From assembly GCA_964036295.1 (NCBI GenBank), contig OZ038462.1:37795680-37859679 (forward strand): a DNA stretch of 64,000 nt, given 5' to 3'. The notes under the pieces are model-generated. The model did no database searches. It saw only the letters and a program-made list of their open reading frames with translations, and was not told where the DNA came from. The DNA is from Plumapathes pennacea (Eukaryota; Cnidaria; Anthozoa; Antipatharia; Myriopathidae). Made by a program: the position numbers and the translations under genes. Shown one piece after another: positions 1 to 11,600 of this stretch. Position 1 is the stretch's first letter. Each line of letters opens with the position of its first letter.

Positions 1-1892
1 TGTGTTCAGTTCCTGCTTCAGCACCTGGAAGGCTTTATGCAATTTCAAGCCAAACAGCTGCAGTAGTTTTGCAAAAGAAAGATGCTCTGGTGGGTCATAC
101 ATCATCAGTGCCACTATCTACAGACGGAAGCCAGCACTTCAGTGCCACAGTTTCTACGGCAGCCCCAGTAGTACTTCCAGTTTCTGATGTTTCTGGTGCC
201 ACCCAGCACAGACAAATGGCAATCAAATCACCTTTGTCTAACATGCAAAGTCCAGTTTTGCCACCCAAGAGGTCTGCTTCTTGTGTGATTCCTCTTCATT
301 CTTTCTCTGGAGGAACAGGCATCATTAACCCAAATCCTGTCATTACACACCTTTGCCAAGGAGCACTCCAAGCTGGTACTCAATCAACATCTGTGGTGCA
401 TTACTCTTCTCCCAGTACACAAGTTAAGAAGAGCATGTTTCCTCAGAGTGTCTCATCTCCAACTACACTGAAAGTCAGTTATGGTGTTCCTGTGACCACA
501 TGTGATCCCAAAGTTCAAGTCCCCCAACCTGCAGTCCTGCAAAGTCTTCAAAACCATTCAGAATCGGCAGCCCATTCCAACATCCCTGCCCGTACACCCG
601 TAGTGGTTGGTAAACCCTGGATTATGGCTCACCAAATCAGTAGAGGTGTTTCTCTGGCTCAGCCTGGTGACCAGTGTAGTCTCTCAGTGCAATCCAGCAA
701 CTCATCCAAAATGCTTTCACTTCCAAGTCCACTGAATGTACCTCACGCATCGGTGATGGAAATGAGAGGTTCTGTGCCAGCTTTACCTCAGGTGTTACCC
801 TGTTCAGAGGCTGGTAATTTTTCCGCAGACATTGTGTGGCCACAGGTGTCTGAACTTGCCCCGGTGTCCCATTATATCATCCCAGCCGTGGGTGGTGCAG
901 GCTCACTTGCACAAGCAGAAGAAAGCAGCAATATTCCCAGTGCATTTGTCACACGAATCCCGGTCACAGATTGGAGGGAAAGTGTGGACATTCCATACTT
1001 AGTGGGTGGCGACAGCTTGGAAGCTTCAGAGGAATCAGCAAACTTACCCAGCAGAGAAATGACAGTGGATCAAGGTACATCATTTCAGCTTGAAGGTAAC
1101 TAAGGCAGTTTCTGATCCAAGCTTTATTACTAAATCCCCTAAAATTTGTATGAAGACAGTAGGATATTTGGACATATTTCTCACTTGTGTTTAGAATTAC
1201 CTGAGTGTTCTAATATTTACCATAATATTGAAGGGCTTGACCAATTTACTCCTGAGTTTATATGAATTCTCAAAACCAATCAAAAAGAATAAGTGGGTGA
1301 TGCTGCGAGAATCAATAGTTTGATCAGCTTTCAGTCTGTAACATGCAACATGCAGATGTAAAGTACTATTTTTTGTCAGTAGAAGCTGGTCTGACACTGT
1401 CAGTATTCTCCTAACACCACTAATACATTTAGATCAGGACATGTTGGTAGAATTAGGGCTTGGAGAGGACACACTTACAGTGGTGGTAGAACTTCTCTAA
1501 TTTATTTTTCATAAAGTATTATAGATGATAAATACCCTGTTACACTGAGCCAATTTTTCATGAAATCGCAATGCAAGATGTAGGTCTCATCCAGAATTGC
1601 ACCAAGTAACATGGTCAGTTAAATTATAAAACTTTTGTGCATTTTGATTGTGCAAACAGTTTTATGAAAAGTAAAAGTGCCTTTGTTACAGTTTGTAGCT
1701 AACTCAGGCAATGGCAGCAATAGAAAGAATTAAGCCATTGCATTGTGTAACACTCATTGTAACAGCAATCTATTTTACCTTTCTCACCTGACAGGGGACC
1801 AACTAAAAGAACAGCAAACCAATCCAATGATGCCTTGTTTCGATGTCCGGGATCACACATACAGCAAACAGAAAGGAGTTGCTGACATCTAA
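1..1892 (+). CDS. 3' end of a Ser/Thr/Pro-rich protein, function unknown
   Basis: The frame is already open at base 3, so the gene begins left of the window. The first visible exon runs to 1095, where GAAG is followed by a GT donor (GTAACT). The intron ends in CCTGACAG, and the last exon is 1795-1892, ending in TAA. The junction keeps phase 1 and restores one frame, adding 32 residues that end in KQKGVADI. About 395 residues are visible. They are rich in Ser, Thr, Pro and Val with no recognisable fold, suggesting a disordered regulatory region of a large nuclear or scaffold protein. I do not recognise the family. The last exon is supported only by splice signals and phase. The upstream exon is well supported by more than 1 kb of open frame with protein-like composition. 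Confidence 0.65.
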
Positions 1893-3091
1893 CTAGAATC
1901 CCACAAAGTTGTCATTTACTGCAAGCCTGCACCACCTCAAATGGTGGTAGTATGTTTCAAGCAAATGCCAATAATATTGGACATGTAGATACAGTAGTTG
2001 TATTAATGTTTAGAAGAAATAATAACTGAGTTATTCTAATCAGATCGGAGGCAAAACTCTTGTTTGAGATCGAAGTCCACTCTACATAACATTGTGTGTG
2101 GAGAACTGTCAGGCAACCTCTTGTTTGGTCAATTCCAGCTAATTCTCCCAACACTGTTCATACATTTTGTCCACGGCCAGTTGGGAGAATTGGGCTCTGG
2201 TACTTGGGGATTAAAAGGCCAAAGAAACACTATGCCAGCCTCAACTGTGATTAGAGATTAATCAGCAAGTGCCTTTGTTTTTGGAGTTTGCCTGGGTATA
2301 ATTGGGGGGTAAGAACTGCTCCCTTTGTAAAAATTTAGGAAGAACAAGCCTCAGTTTGAAAACATGGACAGTCTTGTTTAGCCATCTGGAAGGGCACAGG
2401 CATATTCAGTATTTCAAATTGCATTGATAATAATAGTAGTCATTTATCTGCAGAATCAATACTGTGGAAGTTTATTTACCTCTACAGAAGCATGTGCAGT
2501 TGTTGATATGGATTTTTCTACCACTTTCACTCCCAATATCATAATATTTCTCCCACTTACAAAATTTATCATTTAATGATAAATTAATGTGGTGAGAATG
2601 TGGTGAGAATAATGTTGATAGTTGAACGAGCCAGCCAGTATTGGCAGCCAATTTGTGTAAACTCTGAAAGAATATTCACTTTTCCTCATCACATCTTGGC
2701 AGAAGGGTTTTATTTTTTGACTGTCTTGAGTGTGAGGGTAAAAAGTGAATTTCTGCTTAATTCAAGCCTCTTGCGAGATATTTCACACTTTTATTTGTGG
2801 CAATGGCATTGTTCTTCTTGCTCCATTGGAATAATGGTTAACGATAGATTTAGGATAGGTACAGGACAGACCTGTGACATTTATGTTAATATTCATGGTC
2901 ATAATATAGTCAAATCAAAATCATGGAACCCCTACATTGCATAGGTAGAAATAACTTGATTGATTTTAGTTATTCCACTCTCAAATTTCGTTCCATGGCT
3001 GTACATAGAAAAGTGCTTCAATATCTTGTTGATATTTTTACATGACTTTCATTTACAGGAAATCAATGATGTGTGATGCAGTGAGAATATA

Positions 3092-3320
3092 TTACAGTAA
3101 ATCCTTGAATAAGTGCCGGCCTCCCCTCTCCCTCTGTTTTGCACAAATGGTAAAATCAACAGGATGCTTTGTGTACATGTTTCACACATTTGGCGAACTA
3201 ACTAAAGAGAAAAAAAGTTTGAAGTGTGTCACTTAGAACTAGACAAACAGCTTATGTAATCCTCCCTCCTTATCCTAAATTTGAAATAAGCGCCAGTGCT
3301 TATTTGAGGATTTACGGTAA
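3092..3320. repeat. MITE-like element, TTACAGTAAAT family
   Basis: The left end TTACAGTAAATCCTTGAATA is answered at the right by an inverted TATTTGAGGATTTACGGTAA. Both ends carry TTAC-GTAA outermost, and there is no internal ORF. A similar pair of ends bounds 10449-10776, so this looks like a dispersed non-autonomous DNA element. The superfamily is not determined. Confidence 0.6.
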
Positions 3321-3915
3321 TTCAGTTTTATAGCCTTCCATATGAGCAGTGTGATTGTGCATATCAGGTACCAAGGTTGTCCACATTTCCTGGTGAGACG
3401 AAGAAAATAATTTGAAATTGATCACTCTTAGGAATGAAAGGGAATAATAACAAACCAGTCTTGAGTGAGTCATGTCTTACAAAGGATATAACAAGCCTCA
3501 GCATTAGCTATAATGGAACTTAATATTACCTTTGACAGAAAGTGAATTAACTATTTCACTTGTGACAAAAATTCATCATTTATTGTATATCCAGCCAGTG
3601 ACTCGGCAGTAAATAGGTTCTGAGTTAATCACCAAAACTGAGTAAAATAATATTTCTGTTAATGTTTTTGAAACTTGCAAATATGCAAAGCAAGATGGTC
3701 CTGGAATGTACAGCTTATTTTCATATTGTAAAATAAAACCAATGAGGATAGAGGGAAATTATGACTTAACCCTGTCACTTCTACATACAGTAAATTAATG
3801 AAGTGGCTTTTAATAATAAGAGATGTGTATTACTCTCAGATTGCATGTAACTAGACATGTTACAATAAAACAAAAGGTACAGTGAAAACTGATTCTTTTT
3901 TATGAATTGGCACAG

Positions 3916-4240
3916 TTTATTATATAGACACGAGTGTTTTACTGGAAAATATACCGTGCATAAAATCCATGCAAAACTACATCCGGGACCCAAGTGGCGT
4001 ATTTTCCATATCCTCACTAGTGAGGATATCGTTGGCATCATTTCCTGCTTTTGCAATGTTTGTGCAATTTCTTGTAAAACACTCGTGTCTAATATAATAA
4101 ATAGAAAATTACACTGCGGCTTGAAGATATGGATTTTATTTTCTCATGGTAAAAACAATATATTACTCACTCGCGAAGCGCTCGTTTGTAAAATATTGTT
4201 TTTACCACTCGAAAATAAAATTCATATCTTTGCGCTGCCA
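3916..4240. repeat. Two adjacent foldback elements (bipartite hairpin pair)
   Basis: The first unit (3916-4100) begins TTTATTATATAGACACGAGT and ends with the inverted ACTCGTGTCTAATATAATAA. Sixteen bases later a second unit (4116-4240) is a near-perfect long hairpin whose arms contain AAGATATGNATTTTATTTTC, with a GCGAAGCGC-type loop near 4178. The same two units recur in reverse order at 52967-53388. No coding capacity is seen. Confidence 0.7.
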
Positions 4241-5162
4241 TGTAATATCCTCTATGTATCATGGGGAGTTGAAATATGCAGCTTATGAAATTCAAACTTG
4301 ATGATGTTTTGCAGGTGTTTTTTTCACTTGTTCACCAGACAACATCTGAAAGTTTTTTTCCACCCAACCACATATACTCTACCAGCTGTACATACTGTAT
4401 TTCATGCATAGCAAAATACAACAAAAATGTTATGTGGATAAAAATGCTAAACATCAAGCAAATTCGTACTGCATTTCATATTTCTCTTTTTCTCCTGTCC
4501 TCTTCTTAGAATCTTCTCTTTTTTTTTTTACCAGTGATCCTCTCGTCTTCCCACTTCTCTATCTATGGTTCTCTCAGTTTTGGGTATCGTGTAACCTCTC
4601 ACCTCTTTTTCCCCCCATTCCATCTTTCTTATCTTTTTTCCTGTTCCATCCTTGTGCTCTGTAGTCCTAGTTCTGCTACTTTGTCTTGCCAGCTCTGAAG
4701 TGTATCACATTTAACCCTAAATAGTCACTTATTCATCATTCGTCTCTGCTTTAACTGCTCATAACTCTTGTGTTGTTCTGTTCAGCTCTGCACTTACTGT
4801 ACATCCAGACCCTGATTACTTGAATTCTCCTCCATCTTGACTGCTCACATTTTTCTTGCATTGTTATGTTCAGCTCTACAGTGCGTTAATCCAGTCACTG
4901 GTTGATTTAATTACTTGGTTTCTCTTCTGTTTTGACTCCACTGAATTATGTTGCATTTTTCTGTTTGGTTCTGCAGCTTGCATTACATCCAGCCCCTGGT
5001 CGATGAATTAATTTTTCTTCTCTGCTCGGGAACTGGCTAGTGTAAAGGCTATTCCACTGCTCTGCCTTGTCCAATGAACCACATATAATCCAAGGATGAT
5101 AGACTCAATCAAAGTTTTTGTTTACATGTGCCAGAAATACAACTTTCAGCCTTGTTCATTCC

Positions 5163-8114
5163 TTATTGCTCAATGTGGTCTTGTTTGCTTGTCTGTTTCA
5201 ACAGTCTGTCCCATATTTCTTCCGGATGATCACCTGGTTTTGGTCCAGAGTTGATTATTTCAGCCAGTAAAGTTGTTCCATCCTGTCAAATAATGAAATG
5301 ACACTCGAACCCACATATCATTTTTTCAGTAAAAGTAAAATAATTTATAACTATTTTAGCAAGTTTTCACATGTCTTCTATCTGTACCTTTCATATATCA
5401 TCTAATACATGTATGTGAATCTGTATCATTGATGTACAGCACCACCAGGTGCGAGTCAAAGTTGATTTCAGTACATTTGTAAGTATTTTGTACATAATGG
5501 AGAAGTAAATTATCATTATTAATTAAAGTTTTGGCTGCTGTGCACCAAAGTAAGACCTTCAATTAATTATTGATTATTTTGTACAAAGATGTCTGTGTGT
5601 TCTTTAATCCTGTTTGTAGCATAAATAGACTCACCCTTCCATACAAGTGGTTTTCCAACCTTGCTTCAAATACAGGTCTCTTCAAAACTTCCAGTTTCCT
5701 CTTTAGAAAATCAACTCTGGCCAGCTTGCTTCTTTGCTTCCTGTTGGGTCAAAACAGCTAGAAGTGATATGATTTATATAAGAGAAAGCACAACATTGGA
5801 ACTGTGGATAGAGAATGACAGTGAAAGTGACCTTTGCAGTTATGAAGCCACTTATTTAAGCAGTTGCAAAGTTACCTGGGAAAAAAAGTGGTCTCAAAAG
5901 GTTTGCATGTGCCTCTTGGGAAAATTCATTGACAGTGCCCCTTTAATGCTAAAATAATGTACAGTCATTGAAATGGTATTCATGACCAGATGCAAACAAA
6001 CAACTTGTTCGTCAGCCTACCTGCAGCCTGTACAGCTACCTGGGTTATGCTGTGCAACATTTGAACTCTGAAATCATGACAGATATGAACCAGATCAAAG
6101 GTGAACTTTTGGATCTTCTCCAAGTGAGTTGGTAGTCGGTTTGTAACAGTGAGTTGATAATAGGATTGATCAGTGCATAAACTGAAAAAAGAAAATTCAA
6201 CCTCAACCAGCTGCCATATGAGATTATTTGATTAAAAAATTAACCTAACCTTTGCCATCTTGCTAAGGAGGTTTTCTATCTTGAGACTTTCAATCTTTGC
6301 CATACTCCCATGCCACACTAGGTTAACCTTTTCATCAGAAGGCTCAGTTTTCATGTAATGATGAATTGGCCATGGACCAGCACCTCTGCTTCTAGATGAA
6401 TACCCTTGAAGTTGTTGTATTTTCTTATCGCAGAATGCCAGAGTTTTCAAACAAAGGGGTTTTCCTGCAGTTTAAGGATTTTGATGGCAATTTAGAATAC
6501 AGTCAGATAGTTTCCACAATAGATCAATGTGGACCTTTTACAACAGATAGAAGTGTGGTTTTTGAATGACTGTTGAGGGTGGTTGTCCACTTTTGGAATT
6601 GACTACAATAACTTTGCATGCAAGTTGGTGCAAGTGGTCATGCTATGGCATTGCAAGTTGGCCTACTGTAGCTGTCAGTACAAGCCAATCAAATGAGAAC
6701 ATCGAGTACTATGCGCGTGATGTAATTCTTAATGCATGAGGATGGACGAGGAGGACACGTGCAGGTAGTCTTTATTGTAACATTTCCCTCGTGGGGCTAT
6801 AGATAGGTACACATTAGCACTAATATGGGCTGGTTGCAACAGAGTTACCTTTGGACAGTGATCACCCGATCATATCATATTCAAGGGAAGGGCATAAATA
6901 GCAGGCCCTCATTAGCAGCCAGGTCACAAGCAGTAGCGTCGGCACATGTCGGCACAGCAATTCACAATCCACTACTTTAGTTTCCCTACCCACCCACCCA
7001 TGAGCAGTCTGATTATAGTTTATTTACATATGTTAGTGTCAATAATTATTTGTATGTTTGTTACTTAGTTTGTGTCATGACCAGTTGGAGCTTTTATCAA
7101 TATTGTATAGGTAGTCAGTATATTATATATGTGTATTATTTTATCAAGCAAGGAATCAAGTTGTAATAAAGACTGCAGGTGCCCAACTTGTTAGTCTTAC
7201 TGTGTTAAGATGAAGTTGAATGGCTATTTTGCAACCAACCTTCTCAATCTATTTGGTCATGCATTGCAAGTCTATATACAGTCTGCAAGTTTTGGTTTTG
7301 CAAAGAAACATAATTTTGCATCACCTTGCATCAACTTGTGATTCTGTTTGGCCAGGGCTTACTGTACAGTTTGCAGAGCCCAATTTACCTAGACAACAAC
7401 CATCATACAAACTGGAGTGTTTACAAAAGAATGATCATCATACTTAATTCTATAAGTTGACCTGGTTGCTTGATTTTACTGCCCACATCACATTCTCCAT
7501 CACATTCATTTGATTTCTTTGAGTTCAGCACTTGAAGTTTCTTCTTCACAAATTCGATTGATTCCGTTTGGTTGCTGCTCTGTTTACGTGAAGAAAACAA
7601 AAATAAAGCGGGTTGGAGAAAATGCAAAAGATAGACATCGCTGCAACAACAGCTAAAGAAGGAGGAGAATATCTTGAAAACCACTAGGGGTTTTCTCTGT
7701 ATCCTCCTATTTTTCCACTCCACAAAATAACTCGACTTTCACGCGCGCCAAATCTGTTCATGAACTGGCTGATAAATTTGATATTGAACAACAAAAACTG
7801 GTCAAGTCGCAGTTTATGGAGGACTGAAGAGGCTGGATAAGTGATAGAATAGGGGAAAAAACTTACAAACCTCTTCTGAATTGAATTCGGCAGAATATTC
7901 TGTAACGTCGTCAACTGTACTTGTCTTGCAGGACAGCGCAAATGACAGTTCGTCTATCTTGGATGATGACTCGGAAGATACGGAGGACTCTGCCAGGCAT
8001 ATACTTTCACGTCGACCACTGCGATATAGGTACACTGAGTGTTCACCAGACACTGACTCAACGTCACTGAATATCCAATGAATAATCAGATTGTATCTCC
8101 GTATCGTCCGCCAT
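5163..8114 (-). CDS. Unrecognised five-exon gene
   Basis: The proposed exons on the minus strand are 8114-7871, 7579-7462, 6464-6245, 6181-6040 and 5282-5163. All junctions have GT/AG and compatible phases, although the donors GTTTGT and GTCAAC are weak. The product is about 280 residues. The N-terminus is acidic and Ser-rich (MADDTEIQSDYSLDI, then SSVSSESSSKIDE). The middle contains NLVWHGSMAKIESLKIENLL. A helical segment follows (HLEKIQKFTFDLVHICHDF), and the C-terminus is basic/acidic (HPEEIWDRLLKQ). I see no signal peptide, membrane segment or known domain, and I do not recognise the family. Exon 1 is problematic: the ATG frame stops at TGA near 8066, while the frame that continues into exon 2 has no ATG. 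A one-base shift near 8066-8075, or an unseen upstream exon spliced at the CAG at 8069-8067, would resolve this. The gene is divergent from the bZIP gene. Confidence 0.6.
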
Positions 8115-8684
8115 CGTCCGCCATTACTGCTAAACACAATGCAATCTGGGGACTAGTTCCAGGCCCAATGCATCACGTGCGCGTGCCGTTCCAGAGAGAG
8201 CCAGCACATCCGCGTGAGATTTTCCTGAGAATTTGATGTTCGGCTTTGACAGAAAAATCATCGTCCACAGGCATCCCAAAGGCTTGGGTAAATGTAAACA
8301 TTGCCATGTGTCTTTCGGATCAAAGGTATAGTTTTTGCTGGAGGTATACCTCCAGCAAAATCTATACCTTTGAACCGAAAGACATTTTATCACCCCTGTA
8401 CCAACAAATATTTTTAAAAATCCGGTCAATCGCGCAAATCAACCCAGAAATTAAAACAATCACGGCACACATGAAGCACGCAGAAAAAAAAAACGTGACT
8501 GCAAGATGGCAAGGAACGTGAGCCGATAATACGTTAACCAATCACAGTCTCTGTAAGATTTAAGTCGCACATTCAACCAATCAAAAATGCTCAACTTCCG
8601 CGCCAAAAATTGTTGTGGTCGTCCGGTCTCGTGTACGTAACGTCCCTATCATGGTTTGCACGCGTCCAAGCCGTAAAGGTCCAC
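8115..8684. promoter_or_regulatory. Shared upstream region of two divergent genes
   Basis: This 570-bp interval separates the start of the minus-strand gene from the bZIP start. It contains CCAAT boxes read on the plus strand near 8540 and 8577, a TCACGTGCG element near 8174 and a long palindrome at 8309-8393. No TATA box at a convincing distance was seen. Assignment as a bidirectional promoter is inferred from layout. Confidence 0.45.
8309..8393. repeat. Perfect-looking palindrome in the divergent promoter
   Basis: TGTCTTTCGGATCAAAGGTA and its near-exact inverse meet at the centre GGAGGTATACCTCC. The arms are about 40 bp with only a few mismatches and no spacer. It may be a solo MITE or a cruciform-forming regulatory sequence. 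Confidence 0.65.
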
Positions 8685-9515
8685 ATGTTGATTGCTTTAA
8701 TGCTAATCACCTACGAGGATCGAGAGAATAAGCACACTGTGGAACCGGAGCTGTTCAGGCAATTTATGGAGGACGGAAGACCGGAAGGTTTCATGGACTT
8801 CGACGAGTTTTTGGCTTTCAGAAATATCTTGTGTGCAAACGCTGGAAATGATGTAATATATGGTGATGATGGTGCAGCGAATAGCCTGGTTGATCTTGAC
8901 GATGCAGAACCATTAGCCGGTTCAGTGTGGGATGATATTTCTAGCGATCACAGAACATTGCCTTGCGAAAGCGACGAAGGAAACGGGGGTAGTGTTTCCA
9001 ACGAAAGCGACGAAGGAAACGGGGGCAGTGTGGCCAACGAAAGCGACGGGGGGAACGGGGACAGCTGCAGTGTGAGATCGGGAATTCCATCAAACTCGGT
9101 CAATTCGACCGAGAAAGCGTCGCACCAGAAGAAGAAGAAGAAGAAGAGAGAATCGAGTTACCAGAATAGTTCAAACGAAAGAAAAGCAAAACGACGGAGA
9201 AGCAAGAAAGGCACGACGATTTCAAGTAGAACTGAGTCTCAAACTGGCACAGGCCAGGACGAAGACGGAGCTAATAATTCCGCACCGACTGACCCGAGAG
9301 ACGACAAATACTGGATGCGGCGAAAGAAAAATAATCTAGCTGCAAAGAAGTCACGGGATCAGAAAAGGAAAATGGAGCTGTACATCGCGGATCGAGCGAG
9401 CAAGTTAGAGGTCGAGAACGCCGAACTGCGAAAAGAGATCGGAAATCTGAAAGCACACCTGGACAATTTAAACGAGGTCGTGGAACAGCAAGAAAAGAAA
9501 AAGCAGACGAGCTGA
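8685..9515 (+). CDS. bZIP transcription factor (PAR/CES-2-like), single exon
   Basis: From the ATG at 8685 the frame encodes 276 residues with no intron; the ATG at 8700 is an alternative start. The C-terminus is a bZIP domain: KYWMRRKKNNLAAKKSRDQK, with the NxxAAxxSR DNA-contact signature at about residues 216-224, then a heptad-repeat helix to about residue 268. The KYW-RR-NN-AAK-SRD pattern is that of the PAR/HLF/CES-2 group. The N-terminal part has a short FMDFDEFLAF segment, and the centre has three copies of an ESDEGNGGS-type repeat encoded by a 36-bp tandem repeat. A Lys/Arg-rich stretch (about residues 148-175) is a likely nuclear signal. Upstream, an ATG at 8651 opens a short out-of-frame uORF that overlaps the start. 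A bZIP nuclear role is secure; the exact subfamily is inferred. Confidence 0.88.
   Translation: MLIALMLITYEDRENKHTVEPELFRQFMEDGRPEGFMDFDEFLAFRNILCANAGNDVIYGDDGAANSLVDLDDAEPLAGSVWDDISSDHRTLPCESDEGNGGSVSNESDEGNGGSVANESDGGNGDSCSVRSGIPSNSVNSTEKASHQKKKKKKRESSYQNSSNERKAKRRRSKKGTTISSRTESQTGTGQDEDGANNSAPTDPRDDKYWMRRKKNNLAAKKSRDQKRKMELYIADRASKLEVENAELRKEIGNLKAHLDNLNEVVEQQEKKKQTS
8967..9065 (+). repeat. 36-bp coding tandem repeat, about 2.75 copies
   Basis: The unit begins GAAAGCGACGAAGGAAACGG and encodes ESDEGNGGSVSN-like residues inside the bZIP gene. The period is a multiple of three, so copy-number change would keep the frame. The copies differ by only a few substitutions, suggesting recent expansion. 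Confidence 0.85.
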
Positions 9516-9540
9516 AGTTCTGAAGGTACCCCCCGGGCAC

Positions 9541-9868
9541 GGAGGGGGGGGGGAGGGGGGGTCACTCATTATTTTTGGGTACCCTATTTCAGACCAAAAC
9601 ACCTGATTTTCTATACCCTATTTCAGACCCGACTCCAAAATTTATACCCTTTTTCAGACGTTATTTTTAGAGATTTTTTGTTCTTTCGAAACGATTTCTG
9701 CCCTGTGTTTTCTTCCATTTTCTGTGCAATGTCCACGGTGACATATTTCTGTTAAAATCATACCTATCCCAGACCAAAAAGACAAAATTGATACCCTATT
9801 TCAGACCAAAAAGGCAAAATCAATACCTATTTCAGACTAAAAATGCTTGAAAACGATACCCTTTGGGG
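9541..9868. repeat. Dispersed repeat with iterated TACCCTATTTCAGACC
   Basis: After a poly-G tract (9542-9560), the motif ATACCCTATTTCAGACCAAAA recurs several times with small changes between about 9577 and 9868. This resembles an irregular minisatellite. There are no coding features. It lies directly 3' of the bZIP stop codon. Confidence 0.55.
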
Positions 9869-10448
9869 TGGCACATATCTATGTGACCGTGTTGAGGTTC
9901 GTGTTGTTGTTATGGAAACAACAGCAAAATATCCAGTCCAAAATAGGAATTTAATAAAATGCTCAATACAAAGAAGAAAAGGTTTTAAACAAAACAAAAC
10001 AAAGCCAAAACAATACTACAAGAATGAGTAATGATATCTCTCACACGAACAGCTGGATATACCAAAGGAAATGACAGTAATCCTCTGGGGAGTTCAAACT
10101 AACTCGAAACTCGAAGTGTAGAATGAGAACAGTCTAAATTTATATGCTAAAAACAGGAAATAAGTATACAGAAAAAGACCAAATAAGGCTCTAAAAAACA
10201 TCAGGTTATGAGGTCACAGAGGTGATGCAAGGACCAGTTCCCTGCCCCCACCCCTACAAAATTCCAAAAATTTCTCACAAATTTTTAAAATCCCCTGCAG
10301 GCAGACCTGACCATTTATCTTTGGCCTCTCCCCCTTCCGGGTCTCACTAATAACTGAAAAATTGTTGTGAATTTACCCAGTAGAACACCCATTGAAAATA
10401 GCATACTTTTCCATTTACATTATCAGGATTATCACACTGTTCTGTAAA

Positions 10449-10776
10449 TGTGTTACATTTAACGTAAGTGCTCTAATAAGCCCCTGGTGGAGGGGGGTAT
10501 TTAAATTGACCTTGTAGAGGGTGAAGGGGGGGGGGGGGGGTTAAAAAGAGGGGGCTTATTTAGAAAGATGAGATGATGACAAGAGGTACTGCATATTCTT
10601 GGTCATCATAATACTATGTGAAATTAGATGTGGGAAATGTAAAATTTAAAAATATATCACCAAGCATCTAATGCATGTTATTTGTTTTGATCCTCTACTA
10701 ATTTTTGTCAACAGTATGAAAATGGAGGGGGGGGGGGGGTATTTCAAGAATTAGCTTATTAGAGCATTTACAGTAA
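10449..10776. repeat. MITE-like element, TTACAGTAAAT family
   Basis: The left end AAGTGCTCTAATAAGCCCC is inverted at the right as GCTTATTAGAGCATTTACAG. The inside is purine-rich with two poly-G runs and has no ORF. The ends resemble those of the element at 3092-3320. Confidence 0.55.
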
Positions 10777-11397
10777 CCATATGGTTATACCTCAGGTACA
10801 CCTTGTTAACTGCTGTGCATGTCTCAAGCCATGGGGATGCTGGTTTTTCCCTGGTGTCAACCTGCAAGTCTGTAAAATGGTCCAGTCCTCTTGAAGTTGA
10901 GGAAGAGGCTCAATATGCAAAGTTCCATTGGCAATATTCCAGATGCATCAAATATTTGTCACATTTCATTACTTGATAACTGATTACCCATGAGTCACAG
11001 TTTTGCTCCTTTACTCAGTAGTACCATACTGAGTTTGACCAAAACAAAAGCGTCTGATCTTTACCTTGCTTACTCACTATACTCACAAGTTGAGTCAAGA
11101 CAATAAGTGATAGAAATTTATTTCTCAAAGTTGTCTTTCAGTAGTTTGGTGATATAGGGGATAGATGATTGACAGCATGGGTCGAATGAAACTGACAATC
11201 TCTGCTCAGCCCAAAATTAATTAAAAATAATATAAAAACTTCTGTTGGAAACAGACATTCCAAGTTTAGTAAAAGACACACATGTACGGGTAATGACTGT
11301 ATAGTGCACTAAAGTCAGCATGGATCATCTGGTCTCCATATCCCCACACAAACTTTGGGTGCTTGTAAATTAATTACTAGCAATAGAAAGATCACTT

Positions 11398-11600
11398 AAC
11401 CCCCAAAAGTGATCAACTTCAATTTTCTCTTTCAATTTCTCACCAGAAATATAAATCATGCAGTAAGGAAAACTTTGCTTTTGATACCTTGCTCATATTA
11501 CAATAGATTAAATTATCAATTCTCACTACATCACTCATACATTTTCTTCTTAAAAAGTTGGGAGAATCTGCATTTTGAGCTTGGGAGTGAAAGGGTTAAT
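11398..11600. repeat. Dispersed AACCCTTTCACTCCCAA-type element
   Basis: The right end TTGGGAGTGAAAGGGTTAAT is clear; the left end TAACCCCCAAAAGTGATCAA is a decayed inverse. Internal landmarks (AAGTGATCAACTTCAATTTTC; CATACATTTTCTTCTT) are shared with 49800-50007 and other copies. It is a short non-coding element with inverted ends. Confidence 0.65.

Larger units (their letters stand above)
1893..5162. other. Intergenic region between converging genes
   Basis: The upstream plus-strand gene and the downstream minus-strand gene converge here, so this stretch holds both 3' UTRs. It is AT-rich. It contains an inverted-repeat element at 3092-3320, a double foldback at 3916-4240 and a pyrimidine-rich stretch around 4490-4660. 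Possible poly(A) signals (AATAAA-like) occur, for example near 3733. Open frames here are short and do not look like protein. Confidence 0.6.

Noticed and set aside
2600-2944. 114-codon plus-strand frame
   Set aside because: It is in AT-rich intergenic DNA, with Ile/Phe/Ser/His-biased composition, no splice partners and no recognisable motif.
7881-8081. Open frame on the plus strand reading DSSSILDDDSEDTEDSARH, with an acceptor-like CTTGTCTTGCAG
   Set aside because: It is antisense to exon 1 of the minus-strand gene, whose exons connect in phase over four more introns; no plus-strand upstream exon was found.
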